64,000 bases of DNA, taken from NCBI RefSeq assembly GCF_016587375.1, contig NZ_BNJG01000002.1, positions 1,612,001 to 1,676,000 on the forward strand. Reading direction: 5' to 3'. The notes below the pieces were generated by a model, which saw only the letters and a program-made list of their open reading frames with translations, did not search any database and had not been told where the DNA came from. The translations under genes and the position numbers were made by a program. Shown here piece after piece: positions 53,095-62,145 of the stretch (its first letter is position 1; each line of letters opens with the position of its first letter). Origin of the DNA: Ktedonobacter robiniae (GTDB lineage Bacteria > Chloroflexota > Ktedonobacteria > Ktedonobacterales > Ktedonobacteraceae).

Positions 53095-53700
53095 TTATTT
53101 GTCAGAGTAGAGTTGCATCTTCTCGGTAAAACCAGCGAAGTCAGAGTACACCTCGGCTTGCAAACCAACGCTATGGGCTGTGGCTACGTTCGCTGGACTG
53201 TCATCCCAGAAAAGGACCTCTTCGGCGTGCGCTACATCTAGCTTCTTGAGAATGTGAGCATAGAACTCTGGTTGGGTCTTTTTATAGCCGATAAAAGCCG
53301 ATGAGAATATGCCATCAAATTGCTTCTCGAAGCCCATCTCCTGGAGGATATAGGCGGTGCGATACTGCTCCTGCATTGTCGCAATGTAACAGGCTGTGCC
53401 CTGACCCCTGAGCGTCTGGATATAGGCCAGGAGTGGCTCATTGATATTATGCTCCGCGCGAAACCAGTACGCTATGAGATCATCAACTGTCCCTCTCCAG
53501 CCCCATTGCTTCAGGTATGGCGTAAGCTCTTCTTTCAGATCAGCCTTGCCAATAATGCATGCGCCAAATTTGTTGGTGAAGAACTCCTGTGTCATAGCTT
53601 TGGAGATGCCATAATCCTGCTCCAGATGCTTGCCCCAGTGATCGCCAATGGCCAGCACGCCATCAACGTCGAAAAGTAGAATTTTTGGTTTGTTACGCAT
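53095..53700 (-). CDS. HAD-superfamily hydrolase
   Basis: ATG 53700 gives 201 residues (an in-frame ATG at 53721 is possible). Motif I is LLFDVDGVLAIGD with both Asp, motif II YIATMQEQYR (Thr), motif III Lys in IGYKKTQPEFY, and motif IV VLFWDDSPANVATA. A helical cap lies after motif I. It is a probable phosphatase of subfamily IA; substrate unknown. Confidence 0.87.
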   Translation of the reverse strand: MRNKPKILLFDVDGVLAIGDHWGKHLEQDYGISKAMTQEFFTNKFGACIIGKADLKEELTPYLKQWGWRGTVDDLIAYWFRAEHNINEPLLAYIQTLRGQGTACYIATMQEQYRTAYILQEMGFEKQFDGIFSSAFIGYKKTQPEFYAHILKKLDVAHAEEVLFWDDSPANVATAHSVGLQAEVYSDFAGFTEKMQLYSDK

Positions 53701-53734
53701 ATATTTCTCTTCTCTACACATAAAATTCGTTATG

Positions 53735-54280
53735 CTATACGCTGATTTGTGTTTCCAGGCGAGCTTTGTAATGCGCAGCCAGTGGGAGTAAGGGAAAGCT
53801 TTGTTCTTCGAGCTGCGTCATGAGCTTTCTGGTCTCGTTCCAGGCCAGGTTATACTCATTGGTTGAGATAATGCCTTGCGCATAGGCCTCATTCAATTCA
53901 TCCTCATCGAGCAGTTCAACGTCTCCTCCAGGGAGAAAGACCAGGTCAAGGTACAGGTCGTCATAGCACAACATGCCCTGTTCGTCCATGTATGTACGTT
54001 TGCTTATATCGATATGCCAATGATGAGCTCTGTCTTGGGCATCGAATGTAATCGTAGCGACATGGTTTGATCCCTGGGGAAAGAGTTGTAGTTGTGAATA
54101 GCCGTTATTGACCACGCAGACTCGCTCTCCAGCTATCGGCATCCATAATGGAGCATCGACCTCATCAAAGTAGAATAGGCTTGCATACCCTTGAAATATC
54201 TCATCATTAATTTCTAGCTGCAAAAACCTGCTCTTGATGACGTGATGCCAACCGCTCATATCCGCGCGCTTCTGCTTCAT
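53735..54280 (-). CDS. DUF402-domain protein
   Basis: ATG 54280 gives 181 residues. The DUF402 fold is shown by a central strand-rich region and YDDLYLDLVFLPGGDVELLDEDELNEAYAQGIIS (partial core YLDLVFLPGGDVELLDEDEL). Characterised DUF402 proteins include nucleoside phosphatases and the FAU-1 RNA-binding domain. Its role here is unknown. Confidence 0.8.
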   Translation of the reverse strand: MKQKRADMSGWHHVIKSRFLQLEINDEIFQGYASLFYFDEVDAPLWMPIAGERVCVVNNGYSQLQLFPQGSNHVATITFDAQDRAHHWHIDISKRTYMDEQGMLCYDDLYLDLVFLPGGDVELLDEDELNEAYAQGIISTNEYNLAWNETRKLMTQLEEQSFPLLPLAAHYKARLETQISV

Positions 54281-54409
54281 TGAATCCTCATGCCTCTTGC
54301 TTTTTAAACACAGCATATCATATTTTGAGGGCATATTTTATCGTTGAAAGAATTCAGCGTCCTCAACAGTAAGAAGACAAAGTCTGCCGATAAGGAGCCG
54401 CATCGATAT

Positions 54410-55166
54410 ATGGAAACCGTGCAGTGTCCTCACTGCTCCACGCCCCTCTCCTCGCCTGAGGAAGTGTGCAAGAAGTGTCTAAGGGAGAAGTATCTCAAGA
54501 AGAAATCTAAGCTTTTTTGTCACTTATTTTAGGTGGCTTGCTACTCTCGTTGCTCTCTGCCTGTGTGGGTATCGCGATCCGCAACCTTATTTATGCCAGT
54601 TATCAGCCCGCGCAATGCACTATTCTTAGCAAGCAAATCATTCATGACTATTCTGGTGATATCTGGTTCGAGGAGCCATCCCTGACGTACAGCGCTCGCT
54701 TGCCTGATGGAAATCGAGAGATCGCTACAGGTTACAAGGGTCCATGGGTGAGGGATGGGTGGAAGTTTGGTGCCCAGGAGGAGAACTCTGATCTCGTTTT
54801 GCAAAATTATGCTATTGGTCGCACATATGCCTGCTGGTATACCCCCTTCAAGTCGCCTCATGCGGTCCTCGTGCGCGCCAACTATACTTCGGATTCCATG
54901 AGCGTCTCTTTCTGGCGAAACCGGTTATTGAGTTTGAGACACGAAGTGATCCCCCAGTTGGCTACCAAACTACCAGCCATGGCTGGTTTATTATGCCCAA
55001 AGTGAGCTCGAAGGTGAGTGCCTTCTATGACCCCAAGAATCCCGCAGGCCATGCCTTCGCTGGGCAATGGCGCTCATTGATACTATTTTCAATTAGCTTC
55101 AGCATATTCTGGTTGCTATTCCTGGGGATCTGGCTCTTCATAATGTACGATTTGTGGCTGGCCTAG
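54410..55166 (+). pseudogene. Zinc-knuckle, DUF3592-like membrane protein, two frame breaks
   Basis: ATG 54410 (AAGGAG upstream) begins METVQCPHCSTPL...VCKKC, a four-Cys zinc knuckle. The frame stops at 54530, but one extra T in the T6 run at 54513-54518 joins it through KSKLFLSLILGGLLLSLL, a membrane helix, to a DUF3592-like domain (PAQCTILSKQI...CWYTPFKSPHAVL). A second shift of one base, in AAA at 54918-54920 or CCCCC at 54951-54955, leads into KPVIEFETRSDPP, AFYDPKNPAGHAF and a final helix, ending at 55166. Total length plus two bases is divisible by three (252 residues). Function unknown. Confidence 0.65.
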
Positions 55167-55225
55167 TCTGCGAGAGCATATAATACAAGCAGAGATTAAG
55201 CTTTCCAGAATATAGAAGGATTGGT

Positions 55226-55339
55226 ATGCAACTGGTAAAGAAGTTTCAAGAGGGTTTGCGGACGAGCGCGGACGAGTTTCTCTGGGCTGTGAGCCTGGTG
55301 CCGCAGGAGCTAGTGGAAATAAGGCCTGGAGAGAAGTGA
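55226..55339 (+). CDS. 37-residue ORF, possible gene remnant
   Basis: ATG 55226 has AGAAGGA upstream. The sequence (KKFQEGLRTSADEFLWAVSL, then VPQELVEIRPGEK) looks like the first part of a DinB-type helical bundle that is cut off. The stop overlaps the GTG start of the next gene. It may be a decayed gene retained as a leader peptide. Confidence 0.35.
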   Translation: MQLVKKFQEGLRTSADEFLWAVSLVPQELVEIRPGEK

Positions 55340-55983
55340 GTATGCATAACGTACGAGAGAAGCAGCCATCGGAGCAAATGGCCCTGACAGGGGATCGCTG
55401 GACGCGACTGGCGCAGATTGTCTCCTCTATAACAAACCCGCTGTATATCGCCTTACCAACCTTTCTGCTGGTGGCGTTGGCGACCGCTCCCAGCGTAGAG
55501 CGCGCCTTGCTCTGGTGGCTTGTAACCTCGCTGGGGATTACGTTGGCGCCGCTGCTGTTTATCCGGCGTGGCGTGCGACTGGGACACTACAGCGATCACC
55601 ATGTGAGCGTGCGTGAGCAGCGCTTCGTGCCTCTCCTGTTTGGCGTTCTCTGTATGGGAACCGTCTTTGTGTTGCTCCTTGTGCTTGGGGCCTCGCGTGC
55701 GCTGTTGGCTACTGTGACGGGTGGACTCGTTGCGGGAGCTATAGCGACCATCATCACGCGCCGCTGGAAGATCAGTTTGCACCTGGTGGGGATGGCGGGC
55801 GCCGTGACGACCTTTGGCCTGGTGCTGGGAGCACTCTATTTCTGCCTGGCTCCGCTGGTCGTACTTGTCGCCTGGGCGCGCTGGAAGGTCTACGCTCACA
55901 CTATCGCTCAGGCCAGCGCCGGAACTGTCCTGGCCGTGGTGGTGGCCCTTATTATCTTCTGGCTCTTTGGAGTGTATAAATAA
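55336..55983 (+). CDS. PAP2-like membrane protein
   Basis: The product is 215 residues from GTG 55336, or 213 from ATG 55342. It has about six membrane helices. The C-terminal half (KISLHLVGMAGAVTTFGLVLG...WARWKVYAHTIAQASAG) matches the layout of PAP2 phosphatase-related membrane proteins, with His in SLH and AHT positions. The typical first motif KxxxxxxRP is replaced by a poorer match, so activity is uncertain. Confidence 0.7.
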   Translation: MSMHNVREKQPSEQMALTGDRWTRLAQIVSSITNPLYIALPTFLLVALATAPSVERALLWWLVTSLGITLAPLLFIRRGVRLGHYSDHHVSVREQRFVPLLFGVLCMGTVFVLLLVLGASRALLATVTGGLVAGAIATIITRRWKISLHLVGMAGAVTTFGLVLGALYFCLAPLVVLVAWARWKVYAHTIAQASAGTVLAVVVALIIFWLFGVYK

Positions 55984-56030
55984 AAACACAGGTACCGGGC
56001 AGCGTGCGCTGCCCGGTACCTGTGTTTTTA
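55981..56030. terminator. 24-bp hairpin between convergent genes
   Basis: TAAAAACACAGGTACCGGGC begins the left arm (55981-56004), which pairs perfectly with 56007-56030; the ends are A/T-rich, making an effective bidirectional terminator for the PAP2-like and mntH genes. Confidence 0.8.
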
Positions 56031-56092
56031 TTTGAGGGAGAAAAGCGGGACACCCCACACCCCGGCAGGGGCAAAGGCTCCCTGCACTCCCA

Positions 56093-57436
56093 TTAGAAAA
56101 TTGATTGGATGGCGCTGGTGAGCAGGTAGAGGTTGAGGGCGATGATCAGGCCAGCGACGATGCAGGCGACGGCGGTCGTAATGCGATGGTTGACCAGATT
56201 TTTCATGAGCTTGCGCTGGCTGGTGAAGATGACCAGGGGCACCAGGGCGAAGGGGATACCGAAGCTCAGGACCACCTGGCTGATGACCAGCGTGCGCGTT
56301 GGATCGAGGCCGATGGCGATCACAATGAGCGCGGGCAACATCGTAACCAGGCGGCGAATCCAGATGTGGATGCTGCGTTTTAAGAAGCCCTGCATGACGA
56401 CCTGTCCCGCCATGGTCCCCACCACCGAGGAGGAGAGGCCCGAGGCCAGTAGCGAGATGCCAAAGATCTTGCTGGAGGCGTTCCCCAGCAGCGGTCTGAG
56501 CGTGCGGTAAGCCTCCTCGATGGAGGCAACATTGGTCAGGCCATTGGTGTGAAAGGTCGAAGCCGCCATGATTAGCATCGCCATATTGACCAGGCCAGCG
56601 ATACCCATGGCGATGATGACGTCGATGATCTCGAAGCGGTAGATGCGCTTCTGGTGCGCGGGATCGTCGACTATAATGCGTTTCTGCGTCAGAGATGAGT
56701 GCAGGAAAATGACATGTGGCATCACGGTCGCGCCCAGGATACCGACTGCGAGCAGCAGGCTCTCTGTACCATCCAGGCGGGGAGTGACAACGCTCAGGCC
56801 GATCTGGCCCCAATCGGGACGACTGATGATGCTCTCAAGCAGATAACAAAGGGCGATAATAGTGATGAGAACAGTAATCACGGCCTCTAATGGGCGGAAG
56901 CCTCGCCTCTGCAAGCTGAGCAGCAGAATGGTACAGATGGCGGTAAGCAGGCCTGAGATGAGCAAGGGAATATGGAAGAGCAGCGTGAAGCCCAGGGCCG
57001 CGCCAAGAAACTCCGCCATATCCGTGGCAATGGCGACAACTTCGCTCACAACCCACATGCCCCATACCACGGGGCGAGGAAAGTGTTCGCGGCACATCTC
57101 GGCCAGGTTATGCCCGGTCGCGATCCCTAATTTTGCCGAGAGCGCTTGAATGAGCATCGCCATAAGGTTGCTGGCGATGATGACCCACACGAGCAAATAG
57201 CCAAATTCCGCTCCACCCTGAATATTCGTGGCGAAATTTCCAGGATCGACATAGGCAACGCTGGCGATAAAAGCGGGACCAAGAAAAGGGAGGAGATCAC
57301 CTAATGCGGGCTTTCCTTTACCCTTGAGTACCTTCTGCGCGGCTAGTACAGTGGCATCATCTGAGGCCGTGGATGGTGGCGGGAGGCAGCGCGAGAAGAA
57401 GTTCCCCCCCAACTTATTCAGTGGCTTAGAAGACAT
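56093..57436 (-). CDS. mntH: Nramp-family divalent metal transporter
   Basis: The 447-residue product has eleven predicted helices and the Nramp metal site in helix 1, AYVDPGNFATNIQGGAEFGY (DPGN), and helix 6, LGATVMPHVIFLHSSL (MPH). It is a proton-coupled Mn2+ (or Fe2+) importer. The start lies 47 bp from a pair of TTTTTA-N6-TAAAAA dyads that overlap a near-consensus promoter, so repression by a metal-responsive regulator is likely; no such regulator gene is nearby. Confidence 0.94.
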   Translation of the reverse strand: MSSKPLNKLGGNFFSRCLPPPSTASDDATVLAAQKVLKGKGKPALGDLLPFLGPAFIASVAYVDPGNFATNIQGGAEFGYLLVWVIIASNLMAMLIQALSAKLGIATGHNLAEMCREHFPRPVVWGMWVVSEVVAIATDMAEFLGAALGFTLLFHIPLLISGLLTAICTILLLSLQRRGFRPLEAVITVLITIIALCYLLESIISRPDWGQIGLSVVTPRLDGTESLLLAVGILGATVMPHVIFLHSSLTQKRIIVDDPAHQKRIYRFEIIDVIIAMGIAGLVNMAMLIMAASTFHTNGLTNVASIEEAYRTLRPLLGNASSKIFGISLLASGLSSSVVGTMAGQVVMQGFLKRSIHIWIRRLVTMLPALIVIAIGLDPTRTLVISQVVLSFGIPFALVPLVIFTSQRKLMKNLVNHRITTAVACIVAGLIIALNLYLLTSAIQSIF

Positions 57437-57482
57437 CTACGAACTCCATTTCCCGATTTTTAATAAGAGCAGAACGACGCAG

Positions 57483-57552
57483 TTTTTAAGAGTGTAAAAA
57501 AAATTTTTAATACTCTAAAAAATAGAATACCTGGAGATAAAAGTTTTGTCAA
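57483..57552 (-). promoter_or_regulatory. mntH promoter with two tandem dyads
   Basis: On the minus strand TTGACA (57547-57552) and TATTCT (57524-57529) have a 17-bp spacer. Downstream of the -10 lie TTTTTA-N6-TAAAAA at 57504-57521 and again at 57483-57500, three bases apart. The remaining 57553-57678 sequence shows nothing further. Confidence 0.7.
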
Positions 57553-57678
57553 GGGATGCTTGATTATAGAACGTCGAAAAACGGGGAAATGTAGGGTGGT
57601 AGCAATTCATTCACTGGTCAGTTGCTGCCCATTGGGGAAGGAGATGAAACATAAAAGGAGGGGCGCGAGAAAGTAAAG

Positions 57679-57717
57679 AGCCATGGTGTCTTCCCACTAT
57701 GAGAAGGCACCATGGCT
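57679..57717 (-). terminator. Hairpin after the sugar ABC operon
   Basis: AGCCATGGTG (57679-57688) pairs with CACCATGGCT (57708-57717), flanked by AAAG and TTTG. It lies 27 bp beyond the stop of the last permease gene. Confidence 0.7.
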
Positions 57718-57743
57718 TTGGGGTAGGTGACGATGGAGCGGAG

Positions 57744-58577
57744 CTAGAACTTAATCGCGCCCGCAGAGATGTTGGCGATGAACTGGCGTGTCCCCAGGAA
57801 GAAGATGATAATGAGTGGGATAGTCGCCAGCAGGGTGCCGGTCATGACCATGCTGTAATCGGTGTTGTAGACGCCATTCAGATTGGCGACCGCGACCTGT
57901 AGGGTGAACATCTTGGGGTCATTGAGTACGATCAATGGCCACAGATAGTCATTCCAGGAGCCGATAAAGGTAAAGATGCCCAGGAAGCCCAGGGCTGGGC
58001 GCAGAGCGGGTAGCGCTACATTCCAGTAGACGCGGAAGTGTCCTGCCCCATCGATCTTTGCAGCATCAATCAGTTCATTTGGAATCGCGCCAAGAGAGTA
58101 CTGGCGCAGCCAGAAGATACCGAAGGCCGTCACCATGGTTGGAACGATAAGTGGCAGGAAGGTCCCAATCCAGTGCAGATTCGACATGATGACGAACGAG
58201 GCCACCAGAGAACCTGCGGAGGGCAGAATCATCGTACCGATCAGGATCACGAAGAGCGTATTTTTCCCTGGAAACTCAAACTTGGCGAAGGTAAAGCCCG
58301 CCAGGGAGCAGAAGAAGAGTACCAGCAGCGTGACGCTGCCCGCGACCAGGACGGTGTTAAGGAAGCTGCGATAGAAGTCAATGCTCTGCAACACGTGAGC
58401 GATGTTTGTCAGAAGCTGACTGCCAAAGATCAACTTGGGTGGGACGCGGTAGATATCGCTCGTCGTATTGGTCGCCATGACAATCATCCAATAGAAGGGG
58501 AAGATCGAAATAATCAGCCCCAGCAACAGAGCGACCTCGACAATAATGCGCAACCAGCGTGATTCATGTTGTATCAT
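57744..58577 (-). CDS. Carbohydrate ABC transporter permease (MalG-type)
   Basis: The start is ATG 58577, with AAGGAG upstream, giving 277 residues. It has six helices and the EAA loop (ELIDAAKIDGAGHFRVYWNVALPALRPAL; core AAKIDGAGHFRVYWNVALP). It is the CUT1-class second permease. It follows the first permease and the binding protein genes in one minus-strand operon, with the ATPase gene absent, so a shared MsmX-type ATPase is likely. Confidence 0.92.
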   Translation of the reverse strand: MIQHESRWLRIIVEVALLLGLIISIFPFYWMIVMATNTTSDIYRVPPKLIFGSQLLTNIAHVLQSIDFYRSFLNTVLVAGSVTLLVLFFCSLAGFTFAKFEFPGKNTLFVILIGTMILPSAGSLVASFVIMSNLHWIGTFLPLIVPTMVTAFGIFWLRQYSLGAIPNELIDAAKIDGAGHFRVYWNVALPALRPALGFLGIFTFIGSWNDYLWPLIVLNDPKMFTLQVAVANLNGVYNTDYSMVMTGTLLATIPLIIIFFLGTRQFIANISAGAIKF

Positions 58578-58602
58578 TGCTTTTCTCCTTCTTGCCGTAG
58601 CC

Positions 58603-59535
58603 TTAGCGCTCTGTACCCTGTACAATTTTCCAGTTGACGAAGGTGAAGACGACCAGGATAAAGAACATGATCCAGCCGACCGCCGCGCCGAAGCCATAGT
58701 GGAAGGAGGCGAAGGCCTGCCAGTACTGGTAGAGTGACATCGTTAAGCCGGAATTACCAACGCCGCCATTATTGCCAAAGAGGATCTGAGGCTCAGTGAA
58801 GAGCGTCATACCACCAAGGGTGGAGGAAATGACGGTGAAGAGGATTACTGGCCTGAGCAGTGGGAGCGTGATGTGGTAGAACGTTCTCCAGGTATTGGCG
58901 CCATCGATACGCGCCGCCTCATAGAAATCACTGGGAATGCTCTGTAAGCCAGCCATGTAGATCAGGGCGTTATAGCCGGTCCAGCGCCAGATGGTGATCA
59001 GAGCGACAGCCCAACGCATTGGCCAGGCATCGGTAAGCCAGCCAATGGTGTTCAGGTGCATCGTGCCGAGCATCTGATTGATAAGTCCATACTGATCGCC
59101 AAAGAAAGAGCCAAAGATCAAGGCAATAGCCACCGTCGAGGTGATGTTTGGCAGGAGATAGGCCACCTGGTAGGCAAACTTGGAGCGTTTGCGCATATTT
59201 AAGAGGAAGGCCAGTAGTAGCGCTAGCACCAGCATGGGAATGGTGGAGATGATCCAGATTTCAAAGGTATTGAGAATAGCCTGGCCAAAGATAGGATCGG
59301 TCAAGGCGAACGCGAAGTTGTTCAAGCCAATGAAGTTCATCTGCCCGATGCCATCCCAGCGCTGGAAGGCCAGGTAGAGCGAGAAAATGACTGGCGCTAT
59401 GCCGAAGCAGAGATAGATAATAAAGAAGGGCGCAATCGAGAGATACATGGGCAGGTACTTGCGCAGATTGCTCTTCCGCGCGACGGTCTGTTGCTTCTCA
59501 ATCTTCTCGGCAATACTCACAGGTGTTGCACTCAT
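58603..59535 (-). CDS. Carbohydrate ABC transporter permease (MalF-type)
   Basis: The 310-residue product has six helices, PMYLSIAPFFIIYLCFGIAP at the first, and the EAA loop DFYEAARIDGANTWRTFYHITLP. GGAGGAAATATTCG precedes the ATG. It pairs with the MalG-type subunit. Confidence 0.92.
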   Translation of the reverse strand: MSATPVSIAEKIEKQQTVARKSNLRKYLPMYLSIAPFFIIYLCFGIAPVIFSLYLAFQRWDGIGQMNFIGLNNFAFALTDPIFGQAILNTFEIWIISTIPMLVLALLLAFLLNMRKRSKFAYQVAYLLPNITSTVAIALIFGSFFGDQYGLINQMLGTMHLNTIGWLTDAWPMRWAVALITIWRWTGYNALIYMAGLQSIPSDFYEAARIDGANTWRTFYHITLPLLRPVILFTVISSTLGGMTLFTEPQILFGNNGGVGNSGLTMSLYQYWQAFASFHYGFGAAVGWIMFFILVVFTFVNWKIVQGTER

Positions 59536-59565
59536 CGAATATTTCCTCCTTGAAGCATAGGCATA

Positions 59566-60849
59566 CTAGCGTAAGAGACCGCGTTGTGTTGCCGCCTGGG
59601 CGTCATTCCAGGCCTGGCCAGGGTCCTTCCCCTGATATTCCACCAGGCTGAGCTGGTCGGTAATGGCGGTTCCGGCGATACCGTCGTATGGCCCTGAGTA
59701 GAATGAAGGAACATTTTTTACCGCGACGCCGAAGACGTCTTGCGTATCCTCACCGCCGTAGAAGTCCTCTTTCTGATGCAAAGCGGGATCATTGAGGGAA
59801 TCTAACGCCGAGGGATAGAGCTGGAGATCTTTATACCCAGCAACCTGATTCGTGGGCGACTGGAGCCATTTGATGACCTCGAAAGCCTCTTTAGGATGCT
59901 GACAGTATTTCGTAATCGCCAGGAAGGAGCCACCAGAGTTGCCGTCGCCGCCCGGAGCGCGAGCGATGCGCCATTTCCCCTTGGTATCGGGAGCCGCGTC
60001 CTGCAAAACCTGTTTCATCCAGACCGCGCCTACAAATGATGCAATGTAGCCGTTGCTGACGCCCTGGTTCCATGAGGTCCCCCACATGGGAACTTTGCCA
60101 TCCACACCCGCTTTGTAGGTCTTGATCGCCTCGTCCCACATGGCCTTGATGTGAGACTGGTCGCCCAGATAGGTGCCGCTCTTATCAAAATATTGTTTGG
60201 CACTTTGTCCAAGCATCTGGCCATACACGGTGCCAATGTTGTCGAACATAAAGGATTTGTTGTTAGTTGCCTGCTTCAATTTGGCGCCAGCGTTGATGTA
60301 GTCGTCCCAGGTTTTGAGCTGTGCTGAGACTTGCTCGGGATCGGTTGGCAACCCGGCTTTCTCAAAGAGATCTGTGCGATAGAAGAGGGCGGTGGGACCG
60401 GTGTCCATGGGAAAGCCAATCATCTTGCCATCGGGGGCAATACCCAGGTTCCACTTCCAGGCTAGATACTGTGATTGCACATCGTTGGCGCCCAGGGAGT
60501 TCAGATCAAAAAACTGATCCTCGTCGGGAAAATAGGTAGAGATGTTCGAGTTGATACCCATGATGTCGGGCACACCACTATGGGCCGCCATCGAGGTACG
60601 CACCTTATTGTCATAATCCGTAATCTTCTGTGCATCCAGGACAATATTGGGGAATTGTTTATTCACCTGCGCGATCAGGTTATCGCTAATAGAGCGGTTC
60701 CAGTACCAGAGGGTCAGGTGAATCTTGCCGTCATCGCTGCCCGCGCAGGCGGCCAGGCCCATAGCGGTACTAAGGAGGGCAAGGAGACAAAAGAACGTGT
60801 TGAGCCATACTTTGCGCCGGCGCAAAGCTAGACCAGAGGCATGGATCAT
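59566..60849 (-). CDS. Sugar ABC transporter solute-binding lipoprotein
   Basis: ATG 60849 gives 427 residues; an upstream in-frame start at 60915 is less likely. The signal peptide ends with the lipobox GLAAC. The mature part is a family 1 binding protein: HLTLWYWNRSISDNL, IMGINSNISTYFPDE, ALFYRTDLFEKAGLPTDP (substrate lobe) and EAFEVIKWLQSP. It captures an oligosaccharide or glycoside for the two permeases. Confidence 0.9.
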   Translation of the reverse strand: MIHASGLALRRRKVWLNTFFCLLALLSTAMGLAACAGSDDGKIHLTLWYWNRSISDNLIAQVNKQFPNIVLDAQKITDYDNKVRTSMAAHSGVPDIMGINSNISTYFPDEDQFFDLNSLGANDVQSQYLAWKWNLGIAPDGKMIGFPMDTGPTALFYRTDLFEKAGLPTDPEQVSAQLKTWDDYINAGAKLKQATNNKSFMFDNIGTVYGQMLGQSAKQYFDKSGTYLGDQSHIKAMWDEAIKTYKAGVDGKVPMWGTSWNQGVSNGYIASFVGAVWMKQVLQDAAPDTKGKWRIARAPGGDGNSGGSFLAITKYCQHPKEAFEVIKWLQSPTNQVAGYKDLQLYPSALDSLNDPALHQKEDFYGGEDTQDVFGVAVKNVPSFYSGPYDGIAGTAITDQLSLVEYQGKDPGQAWNDAQAATQRGLLR

Positions 60850-60920
60850 AATGAACCCCACTTTCCTGAGAATGTCCCCAACGTCAGGGGATAGGCGACA
60901 TTGCGATCTATTCACATCAT

Positions 60921-60939
60921 GGTTTCGCGTAACAAAACC
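60921..60939 (-). promoter_or_regulatory. Candidate operator upstream of the sugar importer
   Basis: GGTTT-N9-AAACC spans 60921-60939. The 17 bases TTTCGCGTAACAAAACC (60923-60939) recur with one mismatch at 62146-62162, upstream of the lacI-type gene. Confidence 0.45.
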
Positions 60940-60953
60940 TATGAAGGGAATAC

Positions 60954-61958
60954 CTAAGGAAGTAGTGCCACCGAATGGCGTATGATAAGTTCTGGTTTTA
61001 GGACGTGTGTTGAGACTATGGGTTGGTGCTCAATCGCTTGTTGTAAAGTGTGCAGGGCCTGGTGTATTAATTTATATTTATCGATTCTGACGGTGGTCAA
61101 TGGAGGACTGGTATACCTGGCCAGGTTGATGTCATCGATGCCAACAATTGAGAGTTCTTCTGGAACACGTATGCCTAAATCCCAGGCTGCTGACAAGACC
61201 CCAATGGCCATGAGATCATTGGTTGTGAAAATAGCGGTAGGCCGCTCAGGGCGCTTAAGGAGTTCGTAGGCCGCCGCCTTTCCCAACTCCAGTTTAGATG
61301 CTCCCCCTGCTATGAACTCTGGATCAATAGAGACGCCATACTTTATGAAAACACTTTTAAAGCCGTTTGTGCGTATGGCATGGTGGTCGCAATTGTTGTT
61401 GTCTAGATGTGTGACTATACCAATCCGTCTATGTCCGGCCGTAAAGAGATGTTCCGCTGCGAGTTTGCCTCCTTCAAAGAAGTCAAACAGGACAGTCTCA
61501 TAGTCGGGGAGATCTTCACCTTCCCAGAGGCAGTAAATTACTGGGAGGGTGGGTGGTATAAGTTCTCGCACAGTCTGTGGCGAGAGCGCGCAGGTGATGA
61601 TAATGCCATCAACTTTCCGGGCGACCAGGTCTTTCAGCATAAGCTGTGTCATCTCGTCATTGTCGGTAAGAGTGGTGACAAAGATACGTAGGCCAGCGGC
61701 ATAGGCCAGCGTTTCCGCCGTGTACACAATTTCCGCGAAGAAGGGGTTATCAACGGGATGGACAATCAGGCCAATAATGCTGGTACGTCCCTTGATCAGG
61801 CTGCGCGCGACCAGATTGGGGCTATAGCCCAGTTCCTGCGCGTACTGAAGTACACGTGCGCGCGTCTTCTCGCTCACTGAGCCTTTGCCCGAGAAGACAT
61901 TTGAAACCGTTGTCGCTGTGACACCTGCTGCCCTGGCGATATCATAAATAGTTGTCAT
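60954..61958 (-). CDS. LacI-family repressor
   Basis: The 334-residue product has the LacI HTH (TTIYDIARAAGVTATTVSNVFSG, then VSEKTRARVLQYAQELGY) and a periplasmic-binding-like effector domain (SIIGLIVHPVDNPFFAEIV, IFTTNDLMAIGVLSAA, LSIVGIDDINLARYTSPPLT). AAGGAG precedes the ATG. It lies 105 bp upstream of the binding-protein gene in the same orientation and is the likely local repressor of the importer. Confidence 0.93.
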   Translation of the reverse strand: MTTIYDIARAAGVTATTVSNVFSGKGSVSEKTRARVLQYAQELGYSPNLVARSLIKGRTSIIGLIVHPVDNPFFAEIVYTAETLAYAAGLRIFVTTLTDNDEMTQLMLKDLVARKVDGIIITCALSPQTVRELIPPTLPVIYCLWEGEDLPDYETVLFDFFEGGKLAAEHLFTAGHRRIGIVTHLDNNNCDHHAIRTNGFKSVFIKYGVSIDPEFIAGGASKLELGKAAAYELLKRPERPTAIFTTNDLMAIGVLSAAWDLGIRVPEELSIVGIDDINLARYTSPPLTTVRIDKYKLIHQALHTLQQAIEHQPIVSTHVLKPELIIRHSVALLP

Positions 61959-61988
61959 GGCGCTCCTTCATCTTTGGAGAAGCCTTGT

Positions 61989-62004
61989 AGTTAATCGATA
62001 AACT
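61989..62004 (-). promoter_or_regulatory. Candidate LacI autoregulatory operator
   Basis: AGTTAATCGATAAACT is a near-perfect palindrome with central CG, 31 bp upstream of the lacI-type start. A TTGACA (62043-62048, minus strand) lies further upstream as a possible -35. Confidence 0.5.
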
Positions 62005-62145
62005 AGATAGTATTACAATTAATTAACATATATTGCGGTTAATGTCAAGGAAGCGCATGCTGATAATGAAACTAGATTGATCGAAGGGGGCTTGCAACGC
62101 TGGCTTTCGCATCTGCCTGTCCTCTCTACCATAAACTCATCCCTT

